Source of the DNA: Portulaca oleracea
Lineage: Eukaryota; Streptophyta; Magnoliopsida; Caryophyllales; Portulacaceae
Assembly (NCBI GenBank): GCA_029582165.1
Contig: CM055875.1
Span: 11,881,968 to 11,945,967, forward strand
Direction of reading: 5' to 3'
Length of the DNA: 64,000 nt
Both the position numbers and the translations under genes were made by a program. A model generated the notes under the pieces. The model worked only from the letters and a program-made list of their open reading frames with translations, searched no databases and had not been told where the DNA came from. Positions 10,453 to 20,795 of this stretch are shown in pieces. Within the stretch, counting starts at the first letter, position 1, and the number at the start of each line of letters is the position of its first letter.

Positions 10453-11926
10453 GATTGGCGACTTCACTGGGTACTTAAACTTAAAAAGATGGTGAAACTT
10501 GAAAAAATCGAGTTGATTTGAAATTGTAAAAGGGATAAGTTGAATTATTTCACGATTTTATTATTCTTTTAGGAATTTTGCATACGAGGCTACTCTCCGC
10601 GTCTTTTGACACGGGAGCACAAAAGCAATGGTTTAGGTAACTTAAGATTTTACCCAAGAGCGGGCGACAACTTCTTGTGTGATGCACTCTACATTGCCAA
10701 GCATTTGGTCTCTCGTCTCACCCATGTTATACTCCAAGGCTTCCTTGAAGTCCGACAAGCAACATCTCACACATTTTACCTATAAACTTTATATAGGTGA
10801 AGTGCACCGAGGCGAGAACATGTGATACCTCATCCAATCCCAACCTTAGTAATCCATGAATGTAGGGCCTAGGTTTAGGGTACCCTTCATGTCGTATGCT
10901 GTGTGAATATGTGTTTTCCCTTCTCCTTTTCTTTATTGCAAAAGAGTCGACCCTAGTTTAGAGGCTTCGTTCTAGTCCATGTAAAATTCATTAGGGCTGA
11001 AAAGAGGATGGTTTATCAATTAGGGCAATTAACCTCAAACATTATGGTTAACCCAGTGGTCGGACCCATTTATGTACAAAGGTTTATTACTCTAATTTAT
11101 AAAGCAAAACTTATTGCCTTTGATGATATTATATGGTCCTTTACGGTGTTCTCTTGATAAAGGTTCAAAAATCTGATTAAAGTCTCAACAAAGTTAATGG
11201 ATAACGTCTTAAACTGCATAATAGTCACTAAGCTTGAGTAATTTAATTCATAGATTTAAATCCATCCCATTTATGCCCGGCCCGTTGTTAGGCCCAACCA
11301 TAATGGATTTACCAATTAAGTCTATAAACTAATTATATCTCGCTTATTTTTGGCTTTATTCAGTCCTTTACAATATCCATTTTCCTCGAGTCAATAATAA
11401 ATAAAAATAAATGAAAATGAAGAAATGTGTCAAAAAGTATAAGTCACCGGTCTTGTCAAACATTATTCTAGTCCGCATAATAGCCAATATGGCCCAAAGT
11501 TGTGTAAGTCCGTTGGCCCAAGTTACGGATTCTCCTTAAAACGACCGGCCTGTGGATTGGGCCCATCCGAATTGAGAAACACTGACTTGTGCTTTCCAAC
11601 TTATGAATAACTCGCTATATTTGACTTTATTCGGCCCTTTATAATGTTCTGTTGTCAGGTTCATATGGAGTTAGGTCATGCACCCCCAAGAAGTGGGTGA
11701 GTCATTTTAGTGTCAGCATGAAGACGTCGAGTCTATTAGGGTCTCATATAGGTCTTCTAGGACATGCATGCATCGAGTAGAAAGTGTCAGAGTCAATTAT
11801 CGAGTCACTAACAAATTTCCATACAGGCAAGATAGGAGATCGACTCCGAGCCCGCATAAGAGATCCACGTACCACCGGTTGGTTTCAAGTTGTGACCCAT
11901 CTATCATTCAATCCAGAGCTCGCATC
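10453..11926 (+). other. Element A primer site and 5' leader
   Basis: TGGCGACTTCACTGGGT at 10456-10472 is the primer site, typical of Tat-lineage elements. The leader has no conserved open frame; it contains the block GTCTTTTGACACGGGAGCAC (10595-10620 area) and others shared with C, D and, inverted, B and G. It includes lengths of sequence alternating with the GGCCCAA motif. Confidence 0.7.
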
Positions 11927-13155
11927 ATGGTTGAGGGACAATTCCAGGAGATCCCTGTCCAAGGCGTTGAAGCTAAAATTTCCAAGCAGCTAGAGGACCT
12001 TTACTCTAAGATGCAAGCCTCGGTCTTTGCAAATTCTCTTGAGCAGGATAAAAAGATTAGGAAGAAGTTCCACCAGCAACAATAAGTGATGGATGACATG
12101 CTGCAAGCCATAACTAAGATTAATGAGAAGCTAGGCTTGAATACTAAAGGAGATGATGATGTGGTGGAAGTCCATGGGTATGAATTTGAGCCCCAACTTG
12201 TCAAGACACATGCAGGAGATAAGTCTTGGGGCTCAGGGTCGTTCAAAGGGAAGTCTAAGGCAGCCTTAAAAGTTCCCAAAGTCACTGAGAATCCTACTGT
12301 CAAGTAGAAAAACGTTGGAGAGTCTACCAAGATGATGAGCACTGTTCCAGCCTTTGCTGACAAGTACACAAATGTGACTTTTCCCATCCACCCGGTCATG
12401 AAGGTGGCCGACAAAGTTGAAGTACCCAACATCAAGTTCAAGCCATATGAAAATCCTACTCACCACATCGAGGAGTTTATGCGACTGGCACCTCTTCACA
12501 AGATTGATGTTGACTTGTACTCTACAATTTTCCAATCCACTCTAGATGGAGAAGCCAAAGTATGGTACCATGCCCTGTCACCTCAAGTGAAGGCTGAATG
12601 GAACGAGCTATTTAAGGCCTTCATCAATCATTATAGCCGCATCCAAAAGAAGCAGGCCATAGTGGATGACCTAACATCTATGAAGCAAAGGGAAGATGAG
12701 TCCTTCCTGGATTACTTCGAAAGGTGGCACACCAAGTTGTCTCACATCAATGAGACTATACCTCTACGTTAACAGTTATCCACCTTTAAACAAAGTCTCA
12801 AGAGTAGCCTGGCTCGACACTTGGGATACAATGTGATTAAAGACTTCGACTACTTGAAGGAACTTTGTGTCCAACTCGAGACCATGAACAATGAGAAGGA
12901 CGTCGCGCAAGAGTTGAAGAATTCCAATCCTACTAGGAGGGCTACTGGTTCACCCAGCCACCCTTCTAGGAGCGCTGAGACTAATGTGATTCATTCAGGG
13001 ATCCAACCAATGTACGACCATTACACCCCACTCGATACCACCTACGTCGATGCTTTGGCTCATCTCTTAAGGAAGAACCTGATCGAGTTTCCTTTACCGA
13101 GACCAGAGCCAGAAACGAAGTACCCAAGCTGGGATGACAACGCGTTCTGCAACTA
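11927..13155 (+). pseudogene. Element A gag, three C-to-T-type stops, truncated
   Basis: Gag (capsid) of a Tat-lineage gypsy element. I start at ATG 11927 because MVEGQFQEIPVQG aligns with MSIEQFQEIPIQ in D and MVEERFQEIPVQG in B. One frame runs to the break. It contains a coiled region, then the retrotransposon gag domain (EEFMRLAPLHKIDVDLY, LDGEAKVWYHALSPQV, AFINHYSRIQKKQ, FLDYFERWHTKLSHI). In-frame stops are at 12083, 12305 and 12770; all lie where a glutamine codon (CAA or CAG) would be expected, consistent with C-to-T decay. The last residues YPSWDDNAFCNY open the zinc-knuckle region and are cut there. Confidence 0.87.
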
Positions 13156-13508
13156 TGCAACTTTAGGAGTCTTCACAAAGGTTTTGGACTTCCCTTTGAA
13201 TGAGCCTGATCCCCTGACTCATCACGTATAGGTGTTTTGATGAGTTCGGGCTCGAACTCGTACCTATTGATTTCCACACCATCATCTTCTTCGGGATTTA
13301 GGCCCAATTTTCATTGATTTTTGTGATGACATGTAGCATGCCCTCCATTACTTGTTGCTATTCATAGAACCTTTTCCATATCTTTTGCTCCTGTTCGAGA
13401 GAGTTTGCAAAGACCAACCCTTGCTTTGGTATAAAGAACCTCTTATTTCTTAGTGATGTTGGCTTTGGCACCTTGGACAGGGATCTCTTGGAATCGCTCC
13501 TCGACCAT
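13155..13508 (-). pseudogene. Element B gag N-terminal fragment
   Basis: On the minus strand the frame starts MVEERFQEIPVQGAKANITKK (ATG at 13508) and breaks at a stop at 13443. The remainder to 13155 matches, inverted, the N-terminal and middle part of A gag (the acidic stretch between 12000 and 12290) but shifts frame. Only about a quarter of gag is present. An upstream open stretch to 13742 is leader sequence, as in A. Confidence 0.75.
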
Positions 13509-13868
13509 TGTAGTACTACAAGCTCTGGATTGGATTGCGGAAGGGCTATAATCCAGATTTGGAATGAATCGATCGGTGCGCGGATCTCTGATGCAAGCTC
13601 GAAAGTGATATCTTATGTTGCCTATATGGAAATTTGTTAGTGACTCGATAATTGACTCTGACACTGACCACCCGATGCATGCATGTCTTAAAGGACCTAT
13701 ATGGGACCCTAATGCATGAACTCGACGCCTACATGTTGACACAAAGATGACTCACCCACTTTCGGGAGTGCATAGCCTAACTCTATATATACCTAACAAG
13801 ATTTTGTGCAATAAGAATGCCCATTGGGTCTTTACATGGATCGATTCATGACTGGCTTATATTTTTTT

Positions 13869-13911
<43 letters not shown>

Positions 13912-14790
13912 TTTGCGGGTTCAAATATGAGAAAGATGCAATAGAAATTCTGACACGGGGATATCGTAAAGGACTCGACAAAACCAACTCATATAACCTG
14001 AATCTAGGAAGCCTATTGGGTGATCCATCAGGAATTATTGGGCTATAACTGGCAAAAACCCGTCTGGTTTTAATTCTTGCATGGGCCACACAAAAGGGTT
14101 TGCTGGGTCAGAAATGGGTCCACAGAAGAGGAAGCCCATCCGACCTTACTACTATTCTAGCTTATTTATTGGGTCATTTGGTGATTCTATGCAGGCTAAT
14201 ACAACACCCGACATGAGCTGGGTCTACTCGACTCTTTTTTTTTATTTTTTTTTATTTTTTACAAGAGGTGTAAAACAAGCACATACCATACAAATGAAGG
14301 GTTAATCCTAAACAAGGCTTTAAGTTTTTGGATTACTAGGTTCAGGATAAGATGAGGTAGCTCATGTTCTCGCCTCGGTGCACTTCATCTATATAGGATT
14401 TATAGATAAAGTGCGTGCGGTGTTGTTCGTCGGACTTAAAGGATGCCTCGGGGTATAACATGAGTGAGATGAGAGACCAAATGCTTGGCGATGTAGAGTG
14501 TATCACACAAGTAGTGGCCGCTCGCTCTCGAGACGATTCCTAGGTTAATCCTAAACCAATTATTTTGTTCTCTCCTGTCAAAAGACCTGGGAGTAGCTTG
14601 GTATGCAAGATGCCTAAAAGAATATTGAAATCGTGAAACAAATCAACATTCTCCCTTTTGCAATTTCAAAACAAATCGATTTTTTTCAAGTTTTACCCCC
14701 ATTTTTGCAATATTGAAATCGATTTTTTCAAGTTTTACCCCCATTTTAAGTTTAAGTTTAAGTTTAAGTTTCCATTTTAAGTTTAAGTTT
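13509..14790 (-). other. Element B leader with microsatellite and PBS-replacing hexamer run
   Basis: It matches, inverted, the leader of A (for example the block GTAGTGGCCGCTCGCTCTCG). A (CA)n-(TA)n microsatellite is at 13871-13911. A 17-bp palindrome AAAACCCGTCTGGTTTT is at 14055-14071 in sequence that resembles the LTR-end region, so 13840-14280 may contain an inserted LTR piece. Just beside the LTR the expected primer site is gone and AAGTTT repeats lie at 14746-14790. Confidence 0.6.
13871..13911. repeat. (CA)n(TA)n microsatellite
   Basis: About 15 CA and 6 TA units in the B leader. Confidence 0.9.
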
Positions 14791-16483
14791 TACCACGGAG
14801 AAAGGGATTCGAAAGACTACTTTTCTTGTTGCGCTACTTAGATGTGAATAGGAGCCGACTAAGGTTGCTTAATCCGTGAATAAAGATTCTTTTGCTTTGA
14901 CAAAAATCCTTTCGATTCTTTAAGTATCCTAACTTTGTATATTCATTTAGTGACAATTTATTCGGTTAGTGAGTGTTAAACCGCGTCTACCTCGGGACCC
15001 ATATCATGGCCAAAAGGGGACCGAGGCCACTAGACTAACCAAATAAGCCAGACACCCTTGCTTGGGCCAAGCCAGTGTTCTATTGGGCCCCGCGGCCCCT
15101 AGTGCTTAAGGAAATGGGCAATAAAGAGGGGAAAGTTGTCTGCCTTGCTGAATTTCTACCCCACTTACTCTTTTGTTTGCCTCCTTGTTGTGGTCTTTGG
15201 AAATATGTCACTTTAATTTGTCAAACAAAAGAGAGAGTCGCAAAGATGAATCATATAAGTTAGGATAGAATAAGAGTCGCCAGTTGATTTAAGGAAATCA
15301 ACGAACCAAGAAAGAGCATGATAAAAACTCCGGCCTGCAGACCTGAATTTCAAGCCCGGGGGTAAGGTTACGAGGCCAAGAGTTAAAGAACTCTTGGACT
15401 TGCCTGTTTTGAAAGCAAACTTTATTAAAATCAATATTGAAATGAAAAAGAGCGGGGAGAAGTTTAGAAGAGTTTCACAATATTATATTCATGCCATGAG
15501 AATGTAAAGACTATCTACAAAATAATGTACAAGGGAATCACAATCGGATTACATGATTACCAGATGATAAATGAACGATCTAACCTTGCTTAAACACAAA
15601 GCATGCAAGAGGTTTGGTGAGCCGATAATATCGAAACTTTATTTGAAAATAATGAGGGAAGAGAGGGGGATTTCTTGGATGATCCAAATGGTGAAATGGA
15701 GGGGCTATTTATAGGTGAAGAGTATGTTCAGATGGAAGGACCAAGACATGATCCCCTTTTCAAGCCCATATCCCACCTTAAAAGCCGTCTGGCTTTTGAC
15801 TTTGCATGGGTTAAAGGTGCCAAGTCGGGTGTCTTGGGATCTTGACTAGGCGATGGCGTAAAGTGATGAGTGGCAATGATGAAAGCCAGATGACTATTGA
15901 GGGCTCCTCATACGGATTGGTGACATGGCAGTGAGTGCGGGCCGTCTGTGGGTCGAGCAAAGCCAGGCGACTTTTGAGAACTCTTATGGGATTTTGTAGC
16001 ACTTGGGCTTATCTTGTAGAATTGGAGCAAGGATAGACGACTTTTAGGCCTTGTGGCAGGGATTCAAGTTTAAACGGTTATAACTATTTCATCCAGACTC
16101 CAATCGAGGCGATTCAAAAGGCGTTGGAATGCTTATGAGGTGTACTGTATCCTCAAAAAATGAAATAAGGCCAACGAAACTTGTAGAAGAAATGGGAGTC
16201 AAAAGGGTGAACACATGTATGTGGAAAGGGTGGAAAATAAAGATTTTTGTGGTGGGTTGGTGAGGTGACAACAAAGTGAGCAAGGCCAAACAGTTTTGAG
16301 GGCTCCTTTAGGCTTTTATGGCGTTTGGGCTTGGCTTGTAGAGTTGGAGGAAATCCTAGTGGCTTTAGATTGAGGAAATTCTAGTGGCTTTTGATTGAGG
16401 AAGACCTAGTTGCCTTGCCTTCATTCTAGCCTCTTTTCTTATTGCTCCCGGTTTTGGTTTTGTGCACTTTTCCCGGTACGAGA
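14791..16483 (-). repeat. LTR of element B
   Basis: About 1.69 kb. Shared blocks with C and D include GAGCCGACTAAGGTTGCTTAA (near 14850) and the TATA box TATAAATA on the minus strand (15706-15713). Palindromic sites: 15780-15797 perfect (AAAAGCC-GTCT-GGCTTTT), and decayed copies at 15882-15899, 15959-15976 and 16029-16046, which start 84, 186, 263 and 333 bp before the TATA box. Two faint sites (15041-15059, 15132-15147) lie 267 and 356 bp from the LTR end. Confidence 0.7.
15780..16046. promoter_or_regulatory. Element B U3 palindromes, four sites
   Basis: Only the site nearest the TATA box is a perfect 7-4-7 palindrome, AAAAGCCGTCTGGCTTTT. The other three keep parts of the arms, such as AAAGCCAGGCGACTTTT at 15959. 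Their positions match those in A, C and D, which is why I count them. Confidence 0.6.
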
Positions 16484-16707
16484 TCTAATTTTCAAGTTAT
16501 TGGTTTTGTTTTTGGGATATGTTTTTTTACCATAGCCAATTAAGGTATGCATTGGACCTGTTGATCGACTTATATGTGTGCTATTGTGTATTCTAATATG
16601 TGTATCTGTACTCTATTGGGCCCTCTGCTACTCTTTATTGCCCATGCTAGTGGACTATTAGTGGCTTTTTGTTGCCCATGCCACTAGGCTATTAGTGGCC
16701 TCCACCC
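16484..16707 (+). repeat. Element E 5' LTR, inner segment left of the C-D insertion
   Basis: It aligns with 50925 to about 51113 in the right LTR of E (shared TTTTCAAGTTATT, TGTGTATCTGTACTC, TTGCCCATGCCACT). It ends ...CTCCACCC at the C-D unit; E resumes at 40358 with ACCCCAAATTGTG. The first 3.4 kb of this LTR is not present to the left. Confidence 0.8.
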
Positions 16708-16848
16708 TGTAGACACCGGGATTTGCACCGACACAATCCCGACCCATCAAAATTCAACAAGTCAATTGGGTTGGACACTAATGGGATATTGGGCCCATGC
16801 AGTTGGCGGAGCAAGCACAACAGAACAAAATAGGCCACTACCTGGAAT

Positions 16849-17125
16849 AAAACCCGCATGGGTGTTAATAAATAAAAGCGGCCCAGAACAGAAGGCGACC
16901 CAGAAGTAGATCCGGCCCAAGAGACTACAAAACCCGCGGGGGTTTTCTACTACCCAAAGCGCGTCGTTTTGATCCGTCCACGTCAGCGATCCACGTGAAG
17001 AATATAAAACCCATGTGGGTTTTCTCTTCAAATGTTGGCGCCAAAACGAAGTTGATCATAATCCTTGATTTTAGCCCACATGCTTTGATCTTCTGCCTTG
17101 ACTTTTTATAACTCGCGTGGGTTAT
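16849..17125. promoter_or_regulatory. Element C U3 palindromes, four sites
   Basis: Sites at 16849-16866 (AAAACCC-GCAT-GGGTGTT), 16929-16946 (AAAACCC-GCGG-GGGTTTT, perfect), 17006-17023 (AAAACCC-ATGT-GGGTTTT, perfect) and 17108-17125 (ATAACTC-GCGT-GGGTTAT). Starts are 354, 274, 197 and 95 bp before the TATA box. Arms are conserved, the 4-bp core is free. Confidence 0.78.
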
Positions 17126-17953
17126 CTGATTGCATGTGATAGGGGCATGATCTTAGGTGTATGTTCCCTTCATTTTCCCTCCAAATCTCCACCTCCTTCA
17201 CCTATAAATACCCCCATCCATTACATTCATTTCATCAACAATCATCCTCTATCACCCTTACTCTACCAAATTTTCATCAACTATCTCCATTACTCTACCC
17301 AAACTCTCTCACAAACTAATCCCTCTATAAACACTCATATCCTTACTCTTCTAAGCCTCTCCTAATCACTCTCATCATCACCACATTATCATATCACCCC
17401 CATAACCATCCTCATATACATCCTTCCATCCAAGCTCCAATGTGAGGCTAAGTCAAGAGGATTGATCTCCATCTCCATCTCATCAATTCCTAGTGAGGTT
17501 TGCCTTTTATTATTGTCTTAATCATGTAATTTACACCTTAATCTCCTCTACTTGTACATATTTTGTAAACGAAAACCGCAATTTATATTGCATGATGAGA
17601 ATATAATTTCGTGAAATAAGTTAAACTTCTTCCCACTCTTTTTCATTTCAATGTCGATTTTAGTAGAATCTGTTTTCTAACAGGCGAATTCGAGAGTTCT
17701 TATAATTCTCGGATTCGTAACCTAAAACCTTACCCCCGGACTTAGTATCGGGGTTCGTAGACCGGAGTTATTTTTTTATCATTTTTACGGTTTGTCGATT
17801 TCCTTAAATCGACTGGCGACTCTTAATTCCTTTATAACCCGTTTAATTATTTAAAGCACACGGATTTTACACCAAAATAATTTGAAAAAATCGTTTAATC
17901 TTTTCCCCTCACTAATCCAAGGCTAAAAACGAGAGAAAAATGGGTCAGAAATT

Positions 17954-18052
17954 GATAAAATCCCCGCGGGTTTTATCAGTTTCAGCCCATCTTCTTTGGC
18001 CCACGTAAATGCACGGTCTAGTCCATGGACTGTTAAAACCCCATCAATGGCG
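17954..18052. promoter_or_regulatory. Element C LTR-end palindromes
   Basis: 17954-17977 has arms GATAAAA...TTTTATC around TCCCCGCGGG. A second place, 18035-18052, keeps only the left arm AAAACCC. They are 354 and 276 bp before the LTR end, matching the two sites in A and D. Confidence 0.65.
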
Positions 18053-18311
18053 GCCCATTTTCCTTCAATTGGGCCTGGATCTAGTGTTTGGGTCAATATT
18101 GAATTATTTTTAAACTATTTCGGTGTAATTTCGAGTGGTTAAATAATAAAAAACGGAATTATAAATAAATAAAGTTTCATCACCCCGAAAACGAATTTCG
18201 TAAATAAAAATATCCTTATTAAAGATCAAGCAACCTTAGTCGGCTCTCGATCACCTAGGTAGCGCATCCAAAAACCGACACTCCTAAACGAGGCGATTTC
18301 CGGGTCCTACA

Positions 18312-19430
18312 GATTGGCGACTCCACTGGGGACTTAAACTTAAAAAGAGGGTAAAACTTGAATAAATCGAATTGATTTGAAATTTTAAAAGGGAGAAGTT
18401 GATTTATTTCACGATTTTATTATTTATTTTAGGCATCCTTTGCATACCGGGCCACTCGACGAGTCTTTTGACACGGGAGCACAAAGGCGACGGTTTAGGT
18501 TATACCTAGGATTTTCCCTCGAGAGCGGGCGGCCACTACCTGTGTGATGCACCCTACATCGCCAAGCATTTGGTCTCTCCTCTCCCCATGTGAAGTTCTT
18601 TGAGCAATACCTCACACTCCTTACCCACAATTTTAAGGGTAAGGTGAACCGAGGCGAGAACGTGCGGTATGCCATGTAACCCAACCATAGAAATCCATTA
18701 ATGTAGAACCTTGGTTTAGGGTTCCCTTCATGTTGTATGCTATATGCTATGTGTTCCCCTTTCCCTTTTCTTTTTTGTAAAGAGTCGACCCTAGTTTGGA
18801 GGTTTCATTCTAATCCATATAAAATTCATTGGGTTGAGAAAATGATTATTAATTAATTAATATAATTAACTCAAAGGCATTATGGTTAGCCAAAGTGGAA
18901 GGGCCCATTAATGTTTGAAAGATGATTATTTTAATTAATGAATAAAAATTGACTTACCTTTGATGATATTATATGACCCTTTACGAAATTCTCTTAACAA
19001 AGGACCAAAAATTAATTAAAAGTTCAACAAAGTTAATGGATAACGTCTTAGACTGCATAATAGTCACTAGGCTTGAGTAAATTAATTTATCGATTTAATT
19101 AATAAATCCATCACATTTATGGTCGGCCCGTTGTTAGGCCCAACCATATTGGATTTGTCAATTAAGCCCATAAATTAATTATAACTCGCTTATTGATTGA
19201 CTTTATCCAGTCCTTTACAATATCCATTTTCCTTGAGTACAAATAAAATAAAAAAATAAAAAAAGAGAAGTGGGTCGTCAGTCTTGTTGAACATTATTCT
19301 AGTCCGCAGAATACGGTCGACATGTGGATTCAGCCCATCCGAATTGAGAAACACTGACTTATACCCTTCAATTCATGATCCGCTCGCTATGTTTGACTTT
19401 ATTTGGCCCTTTATAATGTTCTGTTGTTAG
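18312..19430 (+). other. Element C primer site and leader
   Basis: TGGCGACTCCACTGGGG at 18315-18331 is the primer site. The leader is collinear with A and inverted D (for example AACAAAGTTAATGGATAACG near 19023), and shows no long open frame. Confidence 0.8.
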
Positions 19431-20060
19431 GTTCATATAGAGTTAGGCCATGCACTCCTAAAGAGTGGACGAGTCTTTGTTTCAGAGTCTACATGTGAAT
19501 GTCTTTCAGTCTTTAGAAAGTCTCATACAAGGTCGTGTCATATGTAAGTCTTCTCTTAAGTCAATATGTGTGTTTCATTTTTGAAAGTCTAAACTCAGGT
19601 CATGGGTGAGTCTTTGTTTTAAATTCACGATTTGAGTGCTTTTTTCTTTAGAAAGTATCATATAATTAAGGTCTAAGATGAGTTTTTGTGTTAGTGTCTG
19701 CATGTAAGTGTCTTGCATTCTTTAGAAAGTCTCATATAGGTTCATAGGTCATGAAAACCCATGTCATGGGCAAGTCTGTGTCTAGAGTCATCATGTAAAT
19801 ATCTGTCTATTTTTAGGAAGTCTAAGGTAAACCCATGTCATAGGTAGTCTTTCCGGGTCAGCATATAGGCATTTGCACTTTAGGAGGCCTCATATAGAAC
19901 ATGTAGATCCATGTCGTGGGTAAGTCTTTTCCTTGAGTCCGCATATAGAAGTCTTGCATCCCAGGAAGTCCTATTTAGATCAATTAGCTCTTTCAAAGAG
20001 TCTCTCCCGAGTCAACATATATGCGCTTTTCATTTTAGGAAGTTCATGTAGGTCATTTAG
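19430..20060 (+). repeat. Degenerate tandem repeat in element C leader
   Basis: Six to seven imperfect units of about 90-100 bp, each with GGTCATGGGTAAGTCTTT, then CATGTAAGTGTCTTGCA and TTAGAAAGTCTCATATAGGT. A single related unit precedes gag in A (11675-11765), so this is local amplification of leader sequence at the place where gag should start. Gag, protease and most of RT are missing after it. Confidence 0.75.
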
Positions 20061-20795
20061 GTCATGCCTGAGCTAACCATAAAAGGAATATTTGAGATGA
20101 CGGGAAATTCTGCAAGTAGCATAGATCCCGAGGGAACAACATGGAGAATTGTTAGACTTTGGATTCCCCATACGAGGACAAGGAGGGCACATCATCAAAG
20201 GAGCTTTAGAAGTAGCTACAGTCTTGGTTGTCAAGCATTTCATGCTCAAAGTCTGACATAGTCAGTTCTTTATTCATTTCTTTGATCTTGTTGCTATGTG
20301 ATCAAACAGAATTTCGTGCTTGTGTTTTTTTTACTTGAGTTGAGAAGTTCTCTCATCCATCCATCATCCGTGCAAACCAAGTCTGACAAATTTCATCTTC
20401 TCTTATACTTCCATCTTTGCTGTGTACCTCGTTCCCATCTTTTATTTTATCGAATCCAGGGTTAAAAAAAAAGAAAAAAAGAAGAGAGAAAAAAAAGAAA
20501 AAAAAGAGAGAAGACAACCAGCACTCATCAAGCAGGCTGGGCAAAAGGAGAGAAGACCAAAATTATCAGTCTCTTGAAAATGAACATCTGTATGCTCCTA
20601 GACTAGCAGCTTAACCAAATGTGCCAAGGACAGGGGGGCTTGAACCTAACCTTCATTTCACCACCAACATTACCCTCATCTTTTCATCCAATCTCGACTT
20701 ACCACCTACCACTCACATCTTTGACCTCTCTATCAAACCTCAGCCCTTTTCAAACCCTTAACCCAATCCAAAAGGTGTGCTATGACAAAAGGAGA
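20061..20795 (+). other. Element C non-coding segment with purine-rich tract
   Basis: Contains a poly-A/G tract at 20462-20516 (AAAAAAAGAAAAAAAGAAGA type) followed by the block AGCAGGCTGGGCAAAAGGAG. The block and the later CCAAAAGGTGTGCTATGAC (20768) recur after the pol fragment (22527 and 23058-23240), so post-pol sequence seems duplicated in front of it. No gene seen. Confidence 0.6.

Larger units (their letters stand above)
8871..13155 (+). mobile_element. Element A: Tat/Retand-like gypsy, 5' part only
   Basis: It consists of an LTR, a TGGCGACTTCACTGGG-type primer site, a 1.45-kb leader and a gag pseudogene, then stops in mid-gag where element B begins in inverted orientation. No pol or 3' LTR is present. 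The LTR start TGTAGACACCG, the primer site and the gag sequence link it to elements B, C and D. The break inside the gag zinc-knuckle segment (after FCNY) near 13150-13165 is where the sequence becomes a reverse-complement gag. The base immediately before the LTR is T of cattt; no matching duplication is seen at the far side of B. Confidence 0.85.
13155..16483 (-). mobile_element. Element B: Tat/Retand-like gypsy, inverted, 5' part only
   Basis: Reading on the minus strand: LTR (16483 to 14791), leader and the start of gag (13508 to 13155). It faces element A, gag to gag. The outer edge near 16483 is placed by weak similarity of its first bases to the LTR start of C (CACCGGGATTTGCACC) and by resumption of E sequence; the error may be tens of bases. 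It is more decayed than A, C and D. Confidence 0.7.
16708..18311 (+). repeat. LTR of element C (1,604 bp)
   Basis: It starts TGTAGACACCGGGATTTGCA and ends GGGTCCTACA. TATAAATA is at 17203-17210. It shares its start, core promoter and final 150 bp with A and, inverted, D, whereas its palindromes differ from those of A. Confidence 0.9.

Noticed and set aside
20353..20614. Lys- or Phe-rich open frames
   Set aside because: Translations of A/G tracts, as at 22549-22806 and 57411-57503.
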